Below the pieces are notes generated by a model that was not told the origin of the DNA, did no database searches, and saw only the letters and a program-made list of their open reading frames with translations. Below, piece by piece: positions 1-10,800 of a stretch of DNA of 32,583 bases. The stretch is from Ochromonadaceae sp. CCMP2298 (taxonomy: Eukaryota > Sar > Synurophyceae > Ochromonadales > Ochromonadaceae). Made by a program: the position numbers and the translations under genes. The stretch covers positions 1 through 32,583 of the forward strand of contig MU633655.1 of assembly GCA_026770595.1 (NCBI GenBank), written 5' to 3'. How positions within the stretch are numbered: the first letter of the stretch is position 1; each line of letters opens with the position of its first letter.

Positions 1-139
1 CCTTTCCTAATTGGCAGTATACACTGCAGTTCAACAACTCTCTTTCTTCAATCAACCCTTCTTCCGAGCTAACAGCACTCAGAAATGTTGACAAATATTA
101 TCAGTCCCTTTTCTAATATTATACAGCATCTTAATAGCA

Positions 140-619
140 CTAATCCACATAATCGTCATCACTCGAATCATCACTATCAGTAAATTCATCATCCGATTTA
201 CGGGCTATCCGTCACAATTTCTGAGTGGCCTGCCTGCACATATCGATTGCCACGTCAGCACCCGGAGTAATGAAGCATCCGCTAGTAGAAGACTCAGGCA
301 TCTTATTTCTGTTCGCGGTCCAGTCCTCCAACACCAAACCATGGGGCTTGTGCTGCTTCTTCATCATCACAGCCAATTCTTCCAAGTTATAAGCTTTACC
401 ATACTCGATTATCCACTCGATTATCCACTCCCCGACGATGGAGATGAATATATGTATTTGAGGATCACCTGTCTCCACCATGACGCAGTTAAAAGGTTTG
501 TACTCATCTTTCGAGCTGGCATGGTTGCAACAGTTGATGAACCGTCCCCAGCAAGAGCCTATGTCTGATGCGTCGATGCTGAGTCCACCTGTCCCTTAAG
601 CAAACAGATAACAGTTGGT
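140..619 (-). pseudogene. Decayed SET-domain-like gene remnant
   Basis: Not an intact gene. Reading the minus strand in one frame from 619 to the TAG at 142-140 gives a protein-like sequence broken by an in-frame TAA (598-596) and an in-frame TGA (214-212). Between the stops it resembles the core of a SET methyltransferase domain: a SIDAS motif, then GRFINCCNHA (SET usual form: RFINHSC.PN), then PFNCVMVE, and finally IEYGKAYNL (usual form: DYG..Y near the end). After the TGA the same frame continues into an acidic tail, SDDEFTDSDDSSDDDYVD, ending in TAG. The repeated WIIEWIIE comes from a 12-bp tandem duplication (ctcgattatcca) around 409-435. The frame staying open through the tail suggests recent decay, or an intron I did not resolve. 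Family assignment is by pattern memory only; another family is possible. Confidence 0.38.
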
Positions 620-1049
620 ACTCTGCGCACCTTATACCAGGCGGTTCATCAAAGGGCCGCGATACGTTATTCCAGCAGAAAACGGAGCGAAATATTGGGT
701 CGCAAACAGCCCCAATTGAAGGTGGAGTGGTACGTCGGCCATTCTAACCTCCAACCCAACCTCACCACCAAGCAAGCCATTAGCCAACCTAAAACAAAAC
801 TGCAAAGAAAGGAGGGGAGGGGGTGGGGGGTTAAATAGACAAATTTAATAAAATTTGCGAGAGTTAAATACAAATAATGATCGCAGCAGAAAAAGATTTA
901 GTGCAAATATTGGACATGGGTAAAATTCGCATATTTGGGCAGAGCTGGAGGGTTAAATGCCAAAATTGGGAATAGAATCAACGTAATAATAGGCGCAATT
1001 TATGCATAGTACGAGAGTGTTGGACAGTGAAACAATAGTATTGAATTAC
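620..1049. other. AT-rich spacer without a supported gene
   Basis: Low-complexity, AT-rich sequence with a G-rich purine run at about 808-831 and several scattered ttaaat words. No reading frame here has protein-like composition, and I see no RNA gene. Confidence 0.5.
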
Positions 1050-1376
1050 CTAGCCAGCCAACAGAGAGTTCAAAAAACCCAGTGAATAACGTGCTTGTAT
1101 CTCATGCTTCTTGCCATATGCGTCAGTCCAGCAGTTGTGCTCCTCGTAACGCCCTAGGTTATTATTCCGCGTCCAGGCTGACAGATTATCGTCGGTAATC
1201 TCTACGCCACACTCAATAAAGATTGCTTCTATAGCCGAAGGCGCGGGGAGGCGAAAGTAGTTTTTAAGGAAGGCGACGACACACCGACGCTTCGTGTCGA
1301 CGCCGAAGTTAACACGGGTCTTCCTGACGCGTCCAGCCTTAGCCTTAGTCTCGGCTGGCCTGGATCGGAGACTCAT
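1050..1376 (-). CDS. Doubtful small hypothetical protein (108 aa)
   Basis: I do not recognise this one. Starting at the ATG at 1376 (protein begins MSLRSRPAE) the frame runs 108 codons to the TAG at 1050. The N-terminus is basic (many K and R up to about residue 35). The rest looks like a mixed alpha/beta or helical fold (AIEAIFIECGVEITDDNLSA) rather than random translation. A longer version beginning upstream adds a Phe/Leu/Cys-rich stretch from AT-rich DNA that looks non-coding, so I prefer the shorter start. It lies beside the decayed SET-like remnant on the same strand and could be another fragment of the same lost gene or mobile element. Codon use is AT-richer than in the large genes. 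No function can be given. Confidence 0.3.
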   Translation of the reverse strand: MSLRSRPAETKAKAGRVRKTRVNFGVDTKRRCVVAFLKNYFRLPAPSAIEAIFIECGVEITDDNLSAWTRNNNLGRYEEHNCWTDAYGKKHEIQARYSLGFLNSLLAG

Positions 1377-1793
1377 GAGAAACATACAAAAAAAATAGTT
1401 ACAAAAGCAAACACGAACAAACAAAAGAGAGAATGAAAAATAGTGTGTTAAAAGTGAAATAAAAAGCATACGCTTAACGCACACAAATCAGGGATTGGGC
1501 GTACCTAGGGAAGCAAAGTGCCAAAAAGTTCCGTTTTCTTTAGGGTTTTGCGCGCTTTGCGGGTTTATCGCGGCGCACCGCTGCTTCTGAGAGGGAGATA
1601 GAAAAAGCATTAGGTTTGGCGGTTTCATATAGGAGACAGGTTTTGCCATCAGCAAACTCACCACGCCCACGAAGATCTAGATTCGGGATGAAGCTGTCAC
1701 ATCGCCACATTGAAGCGCTTGGGTGTTGCCGCAGTGAGTGGCTTTGGCTTCTCTGCTCGCCTGTGGGCTTCGCTGAAGGAGGAGCGCAGCGGC
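1377..1793. other. Spacer upstream of CFAP47
   Basis: AT-rich poly-A/T tracts up to about 1460, then mixed sequence. It presumably carries the CFAP47 promoter, but I see no recognisable TATA or initiator element that I could defend. Confidence 0.4.
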
Positions 1794-1878
1794 AGATACC
1801 TTGCCTATACCTTGCAGGATCCCCATACCTTGAGGATTTCCAGCAGATACCTTGCAGGAGTCCCCTTGCAGGATGGAC
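1794..1878. repeat. ~19-bp minisatellite ending in the CFAP47 start codon
   Basis: Four to five imperfect copies of a unit close to ATACCTTGCAGGATCCCC. The clearest copies begin at about 1795, 1807, 1826 and 1848, with a final partial copy, CTTGCAGGATGG. The last partial copy contains the first in-frame ATG of CFAP47 (1873); where other copies read GGATCC or GGAGTCC, this one reads GGATGG. Confidence 0.7.
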
Positions 1879-4800
1879 AGCCCGATGAGGACCCCCGCAA
1901 AGATGAAGACAAAGTCGTTTCTGTCCCAGTCAAACCCTTGCTTCTCCATGTCCAAAATGGACGTGGGCGATCTGGTCGTCGAGCCTGGGGAGATCCGTTT
2001 CGAGTCCGTGGAGCCCGGGGTGCTGTACATCATGACCTTCAGCGTGCGCAACAACACCAAGGTGGCTCAGCGGATCCGCATCCAGTCTCCCAGCACGGGC
2101 TTCTTCGCGCTCAACTACGTGCCCACCGGCGCGGTGGCGCCTGGGCTGGACGTCCGTGCGGAGATCGAGTGCCAGCTGCCGGACAGCTCGGAGGTGTTTT
2201 TCCACGACCGGGTGGTGTGCACCATGGGAAACTTCCGCATGGAGCTGCCCCTCTTCGCATGCAGGCCCTTCACGGATGTGCACTTCAGCAAGGCCGTAGA
2301 CAGCGGCGACATCGTGCTGCACTACCCCTTGGTGGTGGACATCCCATTCGAGAACAGGGGCGCGGTGGTGGGGCGGGTGAAGATCGCACCTGCGGCTGGT
2401 CCGGGGGTGGCCTCGTGCATCAAGGCCATCACGCCCAACAAGTTCGACCTAGAACCCAAAGGCATGCCCAGGAGCAAGATGACCATCCGTGTGAGTGTGG
2501 ACGCGAAGGAGGCGGGCATGTGGACGGAGCTGCTGAAGGTGAGCGTGGCTGGGCAGGACGACCAGCTGCTGGAGCTGTCCGCCAACTTCATAGAGCCGAA
2601 GCTCACCCTCATCACCAGCGATCAAAACGGCCTCCTGGAGATGGTCAACTTCGGAGACGCGTTCTACGGAGAGACCAAGACAGTGCAGGGGCTGCTGGTG
2701 AATGCGGGGCCGCATGCGTTGAACTTCACCTCCACCTACGCGGACGAGGAGGAGGACAGCGGGGAGGCCCCGCAGACTGACGAGGCCACTGCGCACTACA
2801 CGCGCACGCTCACGATCAGCCCCTCGGACGGGATGGTGAAGGCCTTCTCGCAGGTGGTGCTGACAATGACCTACCGGCCTGTCATGTTTCTGCCGCACAA
2901 GGGCTTCGCTAGGCAGCACGTAGACGAGAACAAGGGGCCTAGAGTGATGAGCCGAAAAGTGTCCATCGATTGCTCAGAGGTAGAACAGCGCCTCTCCCTC
3001 ACAGTGTCGGGCCAAGCTACCTCGCCAGATGTGGTGGTCAGCCCCACTAATCTGCGCTTCGGCGAGTGCGCGGTGAACGACCGTCGCGACATACTGCTGC
3101 AGGTGAGCAACAGAGGTCCGCACGCCACTGCCTTCGACTTCCCCTCCATCGCCAACTTCAAGTTCGTGCCTGCCAAGGGCGTGCTGCGGGGTAAGGAGAC
3201 GCTCTCCGTGGTGGCCACCTTCGTGCCCCCGCAATTGGGCGCCTTCAAGGCCGCGGTAAAGCTGCAGCTGGCGGGGGGGCTGGTGTCCCTGGAGTTGCAC
3301 TGCATGGGCCACTCGGCCAACGCAGGCGCGCCCAAGCACCTCACAGGAGGCACCGAGCTGCTGCCCGACGACTTCTCCAAGGCTCTGAAGTACGTGAACC
3401 CCGAGGAGGAGGCGGCTGCGCGGGTGGGGCTGGTGCGTGCGAGGGAGCTGGGGGAGGTGCGGGCGGAGCAGTCTGTGCGCTCAAGCCTCAAGGGCCGCAT
3501 CGCAGGCACCTCCTACATCGCTATGCCTCGCAACCTGTTCGACCAGATGGGGCAGGTGGGGGATTCCTTCGAGGGGGGGAGTATGGGTAGTATGGGTATG
3601 GAGGCGCTGTCTCTGGCCTCCAGCGACCTCGTGTCCACGGCCAGCAGGGGCAGCCAGATGAGCGGCTCCTCCTCCACAGGCAGGCCGCGCAAGGTGAAGC
3701 CCCTAGACCCTAGCCACCCAATGATGGTGCGGCGCGAGCACAACCAGGGCTACAACGACTTCTTGCGGCAGTCGCACGCGCTGCGCAGGGACGGCGAGAG
3801 CAAGGCTGAGCGCGCAAGGCTGGTGCGATATGCGGGTGTGGATGCCCTGGATAGGGACGGACCCAGCATGGGCATGGAGCGTGGTCTGGACGAGCCGCAG
3901 TTGAAGATGCCCTCAGCAGGGGAGCCGCTGTGGCTGGCCAATGGGGCATCTGAGGGCGAGGGGGCGGGGGCTGGTCGGCGCATCCCCGCGGACGAAAACC
4001 GCCTCATCGTGAAGAAATACGCCAGCACGCCCGCCACACAGGCCGAGCTGCGCGACTGCTCTGTGGAACTGACCCAGGACGAGCTGAAGCTGGTGCAGGG
4101 CTCGCACAAGCTGCTGGACTTCGGTCGGGTGAGTGTGGGCTCCACCAGTGCCAAGAGCTTCTCGGTTGCCAACGACCTCAACCAGTCTGTCGTAGTGAGG
4201 GTGGAGGAGCTGGAGGCAGAATTGTCGCAGTCCAAGCACCTGTGCCAGGTAGTGCCGCAGGGCTGCCTGGCGGGGTTCGACATCTGCTTCATCAGCCGCC
4301 ACGTGGGCAAGGTGAAGAAGGTGTTCCAGTGGAAGATCAACAGCATGCACGTCTCCAAGGTGGTGGTGACAGCAGAGGTGGTGCCCATCGAGCTGATCAT
4401 GGGGGTTGCAGAGCTGCTGATGGAGTTCCCCTTCGACTCACTGGAGCCCTCCCTCTGCGCCGACCTCACTCTGTACAACCCAGGCAACGCGGCTGCAGAC
4501 TTCCTGTGGGGCAGCGCGGGCGCCTTCCGCTGCAGCCCCGAGACGGGCAGTATCGGCGCAGGCGACACGTCGGTCATCACGGTCACGTGGAGCCCGCTCT
4601 CCGGCAAGCGCAACGAGGAAGAATTGGGTCTGCACATAACGGGGGGCGTGGACCAGACGCTCAGGGTGCGGGGGGTGATGAAGGAGACACGGGCGGAGTT
4701 CGCAGAGAAGCGCATCAGTCTCGGCACGATGGCAGTGGGCACGGAGAAGGTCGTGCACGCCACTGTCAAGAACACCGGAGAACACCCCCTTGTCTACTTC

Positions 4801-7800
4801 CTCAACCCCCTAGACGAGCGACTGGGTATCAAGGCCTCCCCAGAGGAGGAGCTGGTGCTGCCCGGGGAGAGTGCCACCATCACCCTGCGCATCACTCCCG
4901 CCAGCGCCACCACATACGATAACGTGCAGATCTCAGCAAGGGTGCGGGGCGGCAAGCAGATAACTCTCAAGCTGACCGGCTCCTCCATCGTGCCTGAGCT
5001 GACCCTGTTCGAAGAGAGCTTCCACTTCGGCACAGTGACAGTGGGCGGGGAGCAGCGCCTGCCCCTGACCATCCAGAACAACACGCCCATCCTCACCACC
5101 ATGATCCTGGACCTCACGCAGCACCCAGACTTCACGCCTTACATCAGAGGTGCGGCGGACGAGGAGGATGCGCTTGATCTGGCCTGTGTGCTGGGCACGG
5201 TGCGGCCAGAGCAGGAGGACGTGGCGGGCAACCAGGTGCTGCTGGCTAAGGACTTCGACAGCGCAGCATACGACACGGGTGGAGACAAGCGTCGCGGGGG
5301 GAAGAAGCAGAAGCCTAACGTGTGGCACCTGCTGCTGCTGCCCAACGCCACGCTGCGGGCAGACCTGGTCTTCCGCCCCTCCGCCGCCAAGCAGAAGGGC
5401 TTCCGGCTGCCTCTGTTCCTGCAAGGCATTCCGGAGAATAAGTCGTTCACGCGCGATGTGACGGGCACCGCTGAGACCTCCCTGCTGGCAGTGACCTCGG
5501 TGGTGGTGGACTTCGGGGACAGAGTGGTGTCCCGGGACCCCCTCAGCCGCATCTCCTACTTCCTCGAGACCACCATCAAGAACATCACTGGGACCAGCAG
5601 CAGGCGAGCACTGACCTTCGAAGTCAGAGAGGCAGAGGAGGTGGTGAGGGAGTTCGGAGACGCAGACCCCACCACGCCCGCCCCCACTCCCAAGGGTCCC
5701 AGGTCCACGGAGCCAGCTGAGGCCAAGGACAAGATCTTCTTCGTGGCGCCCACCAAGGGGGACCTGGGACCCGGAGCAGGCATCCCCATCCGCATCACCT
5801 TCCAGCCCCAGAGCAGCGCCAACTACTCCAAGAGGCTTGAGCTGTACATAGAGGGGCAGACTGACCCCTCCCGCCCCTACCTCACCCTGCTCTGCCAGGG
5901 CAGCGGCGTCTACCCGCGCCTCACCTTCTCCAGCCAGCACGTGTCCCTGCCCAGCGTGCCCCTGGGCGTGACCTCCCGTGCCTGCTTCACGATCTTCAAC
6001 AACGGCTACAACAGCCTAGACTTAGACCACCGCACCTCCCCCAACGTGCCCCTGCCCCTGGACGTGAGCTACCCAGACGGCCAGAGTGTGGGCATCATGG
6101 TGCAGCAGATCCGGGTAGTGGTGGCCTTCAGATCAGACACGCCCGTCTCCTTCGCAGGCAAGGTGGAGTTCTTCGACAAGGAGGGGGAGAGATTCTGCGC
6201 GTCGGTCAGCGGCTGCGCGGACGGCTGTCTGCTGACCAACTACCCCTTTGTGCGGGACTACGCGCACGAGTACGGGTTCATGGGGGCGGACGAGCAGCCA
6301 GTGAAGTACCTCAAGAAGGGCGTCATTGCGGAGCTGAGGCAGCTGGAGGCCAAGCGCAAGGAGGAGCAGAGGCGCCTGCGCTCTCTGGAGAGGAAAAAGG
6401 CAGTGGAGGGCAAGGACAGGGGCAAGAAGGGAGACAAGGACAAGGGGGAGGGGGTGAAGAGCCCTGAGGGCAAGAAGGCTCCCAAGTCTGCCAACCTGCT
6501 CTCTTTCGTATCTGCCGCCAGCTACGAGCCCGAGGGCGTGGACTACACCCTGCCCCCGCCCGCAGCCTTCGGTGAGTACGAGCCTGTGTTCCTGCTGCGC
6601 TGGCTGAACAAGAACATCTGCAGGAAGAAGTTCGACCCAGAGGCCTTCCCCCACTGCGTGCTGCAGGGCGGGGGGGAGGCGGTGCTGGAGTGCGTGGAGC
6701 TGATGTGCTCGAAGAAGATCCCGGGGGTCAAGGCGAGCGACTACGTTGACCCGCATGCCCCCTCCCCCCACAGAGGTCACTCCGCAGACGACCGGCGTAA
6801 GAAGGGAAACAACAAGGCCAGCGCGGCCAACCGCCTAGTGTTCAAGTTCCAACAATTGCTGAACTTCCTGATCGGCAATGGCGCCCTGCTCTCACACGTG
6901 AGTGCTGTGTCTATGCTGGGGCTGGAGGGACACTTGCTGCTGCAGGAGGCGGATCTGACCTCCGACAAGAGCAAGAGGTTCACTCCTGCGATGCTGGCAG
7001 AGAGGCGGGCGGACTGGGAGGCGCACTGGCTGAGGGGCTGCAAGCACGCGTGGCTGGAGGTGCTGTACCAGTCAGTGAAGGTGTTCGTGCTGGCCAGGGT
7101 GCACTACAAGGCCTTCTCCACCATGCCGGGAGTGGTGCTGGCCAGCCCCGCAGAGGAGGCCTCCCCCAACCCCAAGGCCAAGAAGCCCGCCCACCCCAGA
7201 GACTTCGCCCCCTCCAACGTGTTCACGCATGCAGAGGCCGTGCTGCTGCAGTGGGGCACCTACCACCTAGCGCACGCGATGAAGCTCAAGGACGAGGGAG
7301 CCTCCAGCAGCGGCAGCGCCACAGCAGACGGCGCTAGGCAGCTCAGCTTCGCGAGGCGCGTTACAGATCCGGACGATTTCAAAGACATGGTGGGTTTCTG
7401 CCAGCTCATACACTCCCACGTGCAGGGGGTCACTGCGCCGGGCAAGCCTCTCAGCGGGTACTCGGTGATGGAGCGGGGCAAGGGCGAGGACCTGTACACT
7501 ATGCTGGAGGATCAGCTGGGGCACATGCGCATGGAATTGGACACGCACTACGAAGAGGTAGCCTCCAGCTCTCGCTCTCTGCTGTTGCTGCTGCTGCACC
7601 TGTTCCTGCACCTGCCCAACCTAGTGCCCAAGACCAGGGTGCTCTTCGTGGGGGACCTGGGCACGCCCATCATGCAGCAGGTGGAGCTGCGCAACCCCTC
7701 CAAACGACCCATCGAGTACTCAGTCAGCCTCACAGGCAGCGCCGACTTCACCGCGCAGGACACGACCCTGGTGGTGCCTGCCGAGTCCTCTGCGCACTTC

Positions 7801-10800
7801 GTGGTGACGCTGACCAGCAAGTTCGTGGAGGAGGTGCAGGGCATGCTGACCTTCTGGAGCCAGCGGGACGCCGGCCTGTCTGGCACCACTATGTGCTTCG
7901 AGCTGGTCAGCAAGATAACAGGGCGGAGGCCGGTAGACGTGCAGTCCAAGGAGATGCACTTGTACGAGCTGGAGTCCTTCCAAGTGCCCCTCAAGAGCAG
8001 CTCCCCCAAGGACACCACCTACCAGGTCACTCTGCAGATAAAGAGCATCCCCCTGACTGCGGACGAGCAGATTGCCATCAGCAGAGGGGACACATCTGTG
8101 TGGGGGGGGGGCAAGAGGGGCAGGCCGAAAGAATTCAAGCCCGTGCTGCCTCTGCTCAGCAACGTGGATGTGAGCATCATGTCGGGGCCTGAGCGCAAGT
8201 CCCGAGAGGAGGAGAGCGACCTGGAGTTGACCTTCAGACAGCCCTTCTGGTGCAACGAGGAGTCGCTAGCGGTGTCCAGAAACCACCCCCGCACTTTGAC
8301 TATCTACGTGCTGCCCTTCGTCATGGGCCGCTACTCGTGCCAGGTGGTGTTCACGGAGAAGGAGAGCGGGGAGTTCTGCCACGAGCTGGCGGTGGACGTA
8401 GGCCTGCCCAAGCCCTCCGACAGGCTGGACTTCAGCGGGTTCAAGGACACTAGGGTGCACCTGGCCCTGCGCATCGCCTCCAAGAACACGGCCTTCGAGA
8501 GGGCCTTCGCGGCGCTGGCAGACATGCGCATCAAGAACAACACGAAGAAGGTGCGCGCCAGGAGCATATTCCAGACCCTTGTCTCGTCAGCGGTGGTGAA
8601 CGAGGAGACCGGCCAGTCCCACTTCTTGATCGAGTTTCTGCAGCAGTTCTTCGAGTACAGCAAGGCTGTGCCCTTCGTGTCCGAATACATGAAGTCGGCG
8701 AATGAGGACTTCCCCTCCTCGCCCTCCCCCTCGCCTGCCAAGAAGGGTGCAGTGGCGAAGTACAAGAAGATGCTGAAGACGTTGGTGGAGCCCCTGCCCG
8801 CAGAAGAGTACAATTCTCTGGACACGCTCAACACCACCTCCATCTCCTTCGTGCCCCCGCATGCGGGCCACTACCACTCCCTGGCCGTGGTGCGCTCCAA
8901 GGACAACGCGCTCGACGTGAGGGTGCTGGAGCTGTCAGCAGCCGTGGCCATGCCCGACTCCAAGATGGGTCTGGAGTTCGTAGGGCCCGCCAGGCAGCGG
9001 CTGGTGCAGCAGATACCGGTCTTTAACGCCTCGCAGAAGGACTGGAATTTGCTGATAGTGGTGGCGGGCAAGGGCTTCACTGTGCCCAAGAGTCTGCAGG
9101 TGCCTGCGGGGCAGACGGCAGCAGTGGAGGTGGGCTTCAACGCGCCCAAGGCGGGGCACTACGCGGGCACGCTGACCCTGCGCAACTCCTCAGAGAGCAG
9201 CGACGCCTTCGAGTACAAGCTGAGCGGCGAGGCGGACGACCCCCTGGCAGAGGACGACCTGCACTTCGAGGCCACTGCTCGCAAGAAGGTCTCCCTCTCC
9301 TTCAAACTGCCCGCATCCGCCCTAGCCCCCTCTGCCGCCAACACGGCCCCGCCCTCCTCGCCCGCCCCTCCGGACAGCAGCCGCAGCAAGGCTCGTCGCT
9401 ACGAGGTGGAGAGCGACCTGCCCTACGCGAATTTCAGGGAGAGCGTGTCTGTGGAGGCGGAGAGCCCAGAGTTCTTCTTCACCATGCGCGCTCCCATAGG
9501 CGGCTCCTTCTCCGGCACCTTCGCCTTCACGGACGCGGACACAGGCAGCCTCTTCTGGTACACAGTCACTGTAGAGGTGGCCGCACCCAAGGAGGAGCGG
9601 GTCATACAGGTCACGGCGCAGGTGCGTAAGGCTGCAGCGGTGGACATCACACTGGAGAACCCCACCCAGGAGGCGCTGCTCTTCAAGGTGCAGTTCCAGG
9701 GGGAGGGGCTGCTGGGGGAGGAGTCCATCGAACTGCCCCCCAGCTCGGGCAAGAAGGCGGGCGACGGGTCTGCCGTGTACGAGCTGATCTACTCCCCCCT
9801 GCTGGCGGGCAGCTACCAGGGCCGCATCAGCTTCACGCACGAGCTGGTGGGCGTGCTGTGGTACAAGCTGGATCTCACCGCCATACCCGCAGACCCCACG
9901 CGCCTGCCGCCCATCTACAGCATGATGGGGGCTAGGGGCAGCGCGGCCGCACCAGTGGAGAACCCCAGCGCAGAACCTGTCGTCTTCTCGGTGTACGTGG
10001 AAGACCCGGAGCACTTCTCAGTCACTCCCGAGGTGGTGTCTCTGGGCCCCTATGCGCAGCAGCACTTCCAGATCCACTTCACGCCCTCCAGCCTGTCAGA
10101 GGGCGCTTCCAGCAGAGTCTTCCTGCAAAACGCGCGCTTCGGAGAGGTGGTCTACGAGGTGGAGGGGGTTCCACTCATGCCCGGGGTTATGCCTGCGCTG
10201 CACATCGACGCGCCTCTGGCAGAGATCGGGTCGCAGACGCTGGTCTTCAGAAACCCCTTCCCTTTCCCCCTACCATTGGAGATCACCCTCACGCACGCAG
10301 AGCCCCCCACAGACCCCAAGGCGCAGCGCAACCGACCGGCTCTTCTAGCGCAGCTGCAGCAGATGCAGACGGCTTTCGCCCTGCTGAGCCGCAAGAACAG
10401 CGACGTCGTTGTACCCGCCAAGACCGCGCACCACATCGCCTTGAGCTTCTCCCCCCTGAAGATGGGCACCTACGAGGCCCTGGTGCAGGTGCGCTCAGAG
10501 GTGGGCGGCCAGCAGCTGCTGTGGAGCTACCCGCTGCAGGGCATGGCGGAGGCGGGGGTGGCGCAGCGTCTGCCGCAGATGCGCACGGCCTGCAAGACCA
10601 CCCTAATGCGCGAGTTCCTCATCCACCTGGACGGCGTCCACTCCTCCGACCTGCAGCCCGGGGAGGAGCTGCAGCTGTCTGACTTCTCGGTGGAGGTCAG
10701 CAGCGACGAGTCAGTGCAGGGGCAGGTGAAGCGCGCCTTCCGAGTGCAGCCCCTGGAGGTGGTGCGCATGAACCACTCCCCGCCAGGCAGCAGCCCGCAG

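Noticed and set aside
1710-2780. 356-codon + strand frame overlapping the start of CFAP47
   Set aside because: Its downstream part is an out-of-frame Gly/Arg-rich shadow of CFAP47, and its beginning lies in the minisatellite and spacer.
4933-5940. 335-codon minus-strand frame inside CFAP47
   Set aside because: Antisense shadow typical of GC-rich codons; no motifs, while the + strand has clear Ig-like modules.
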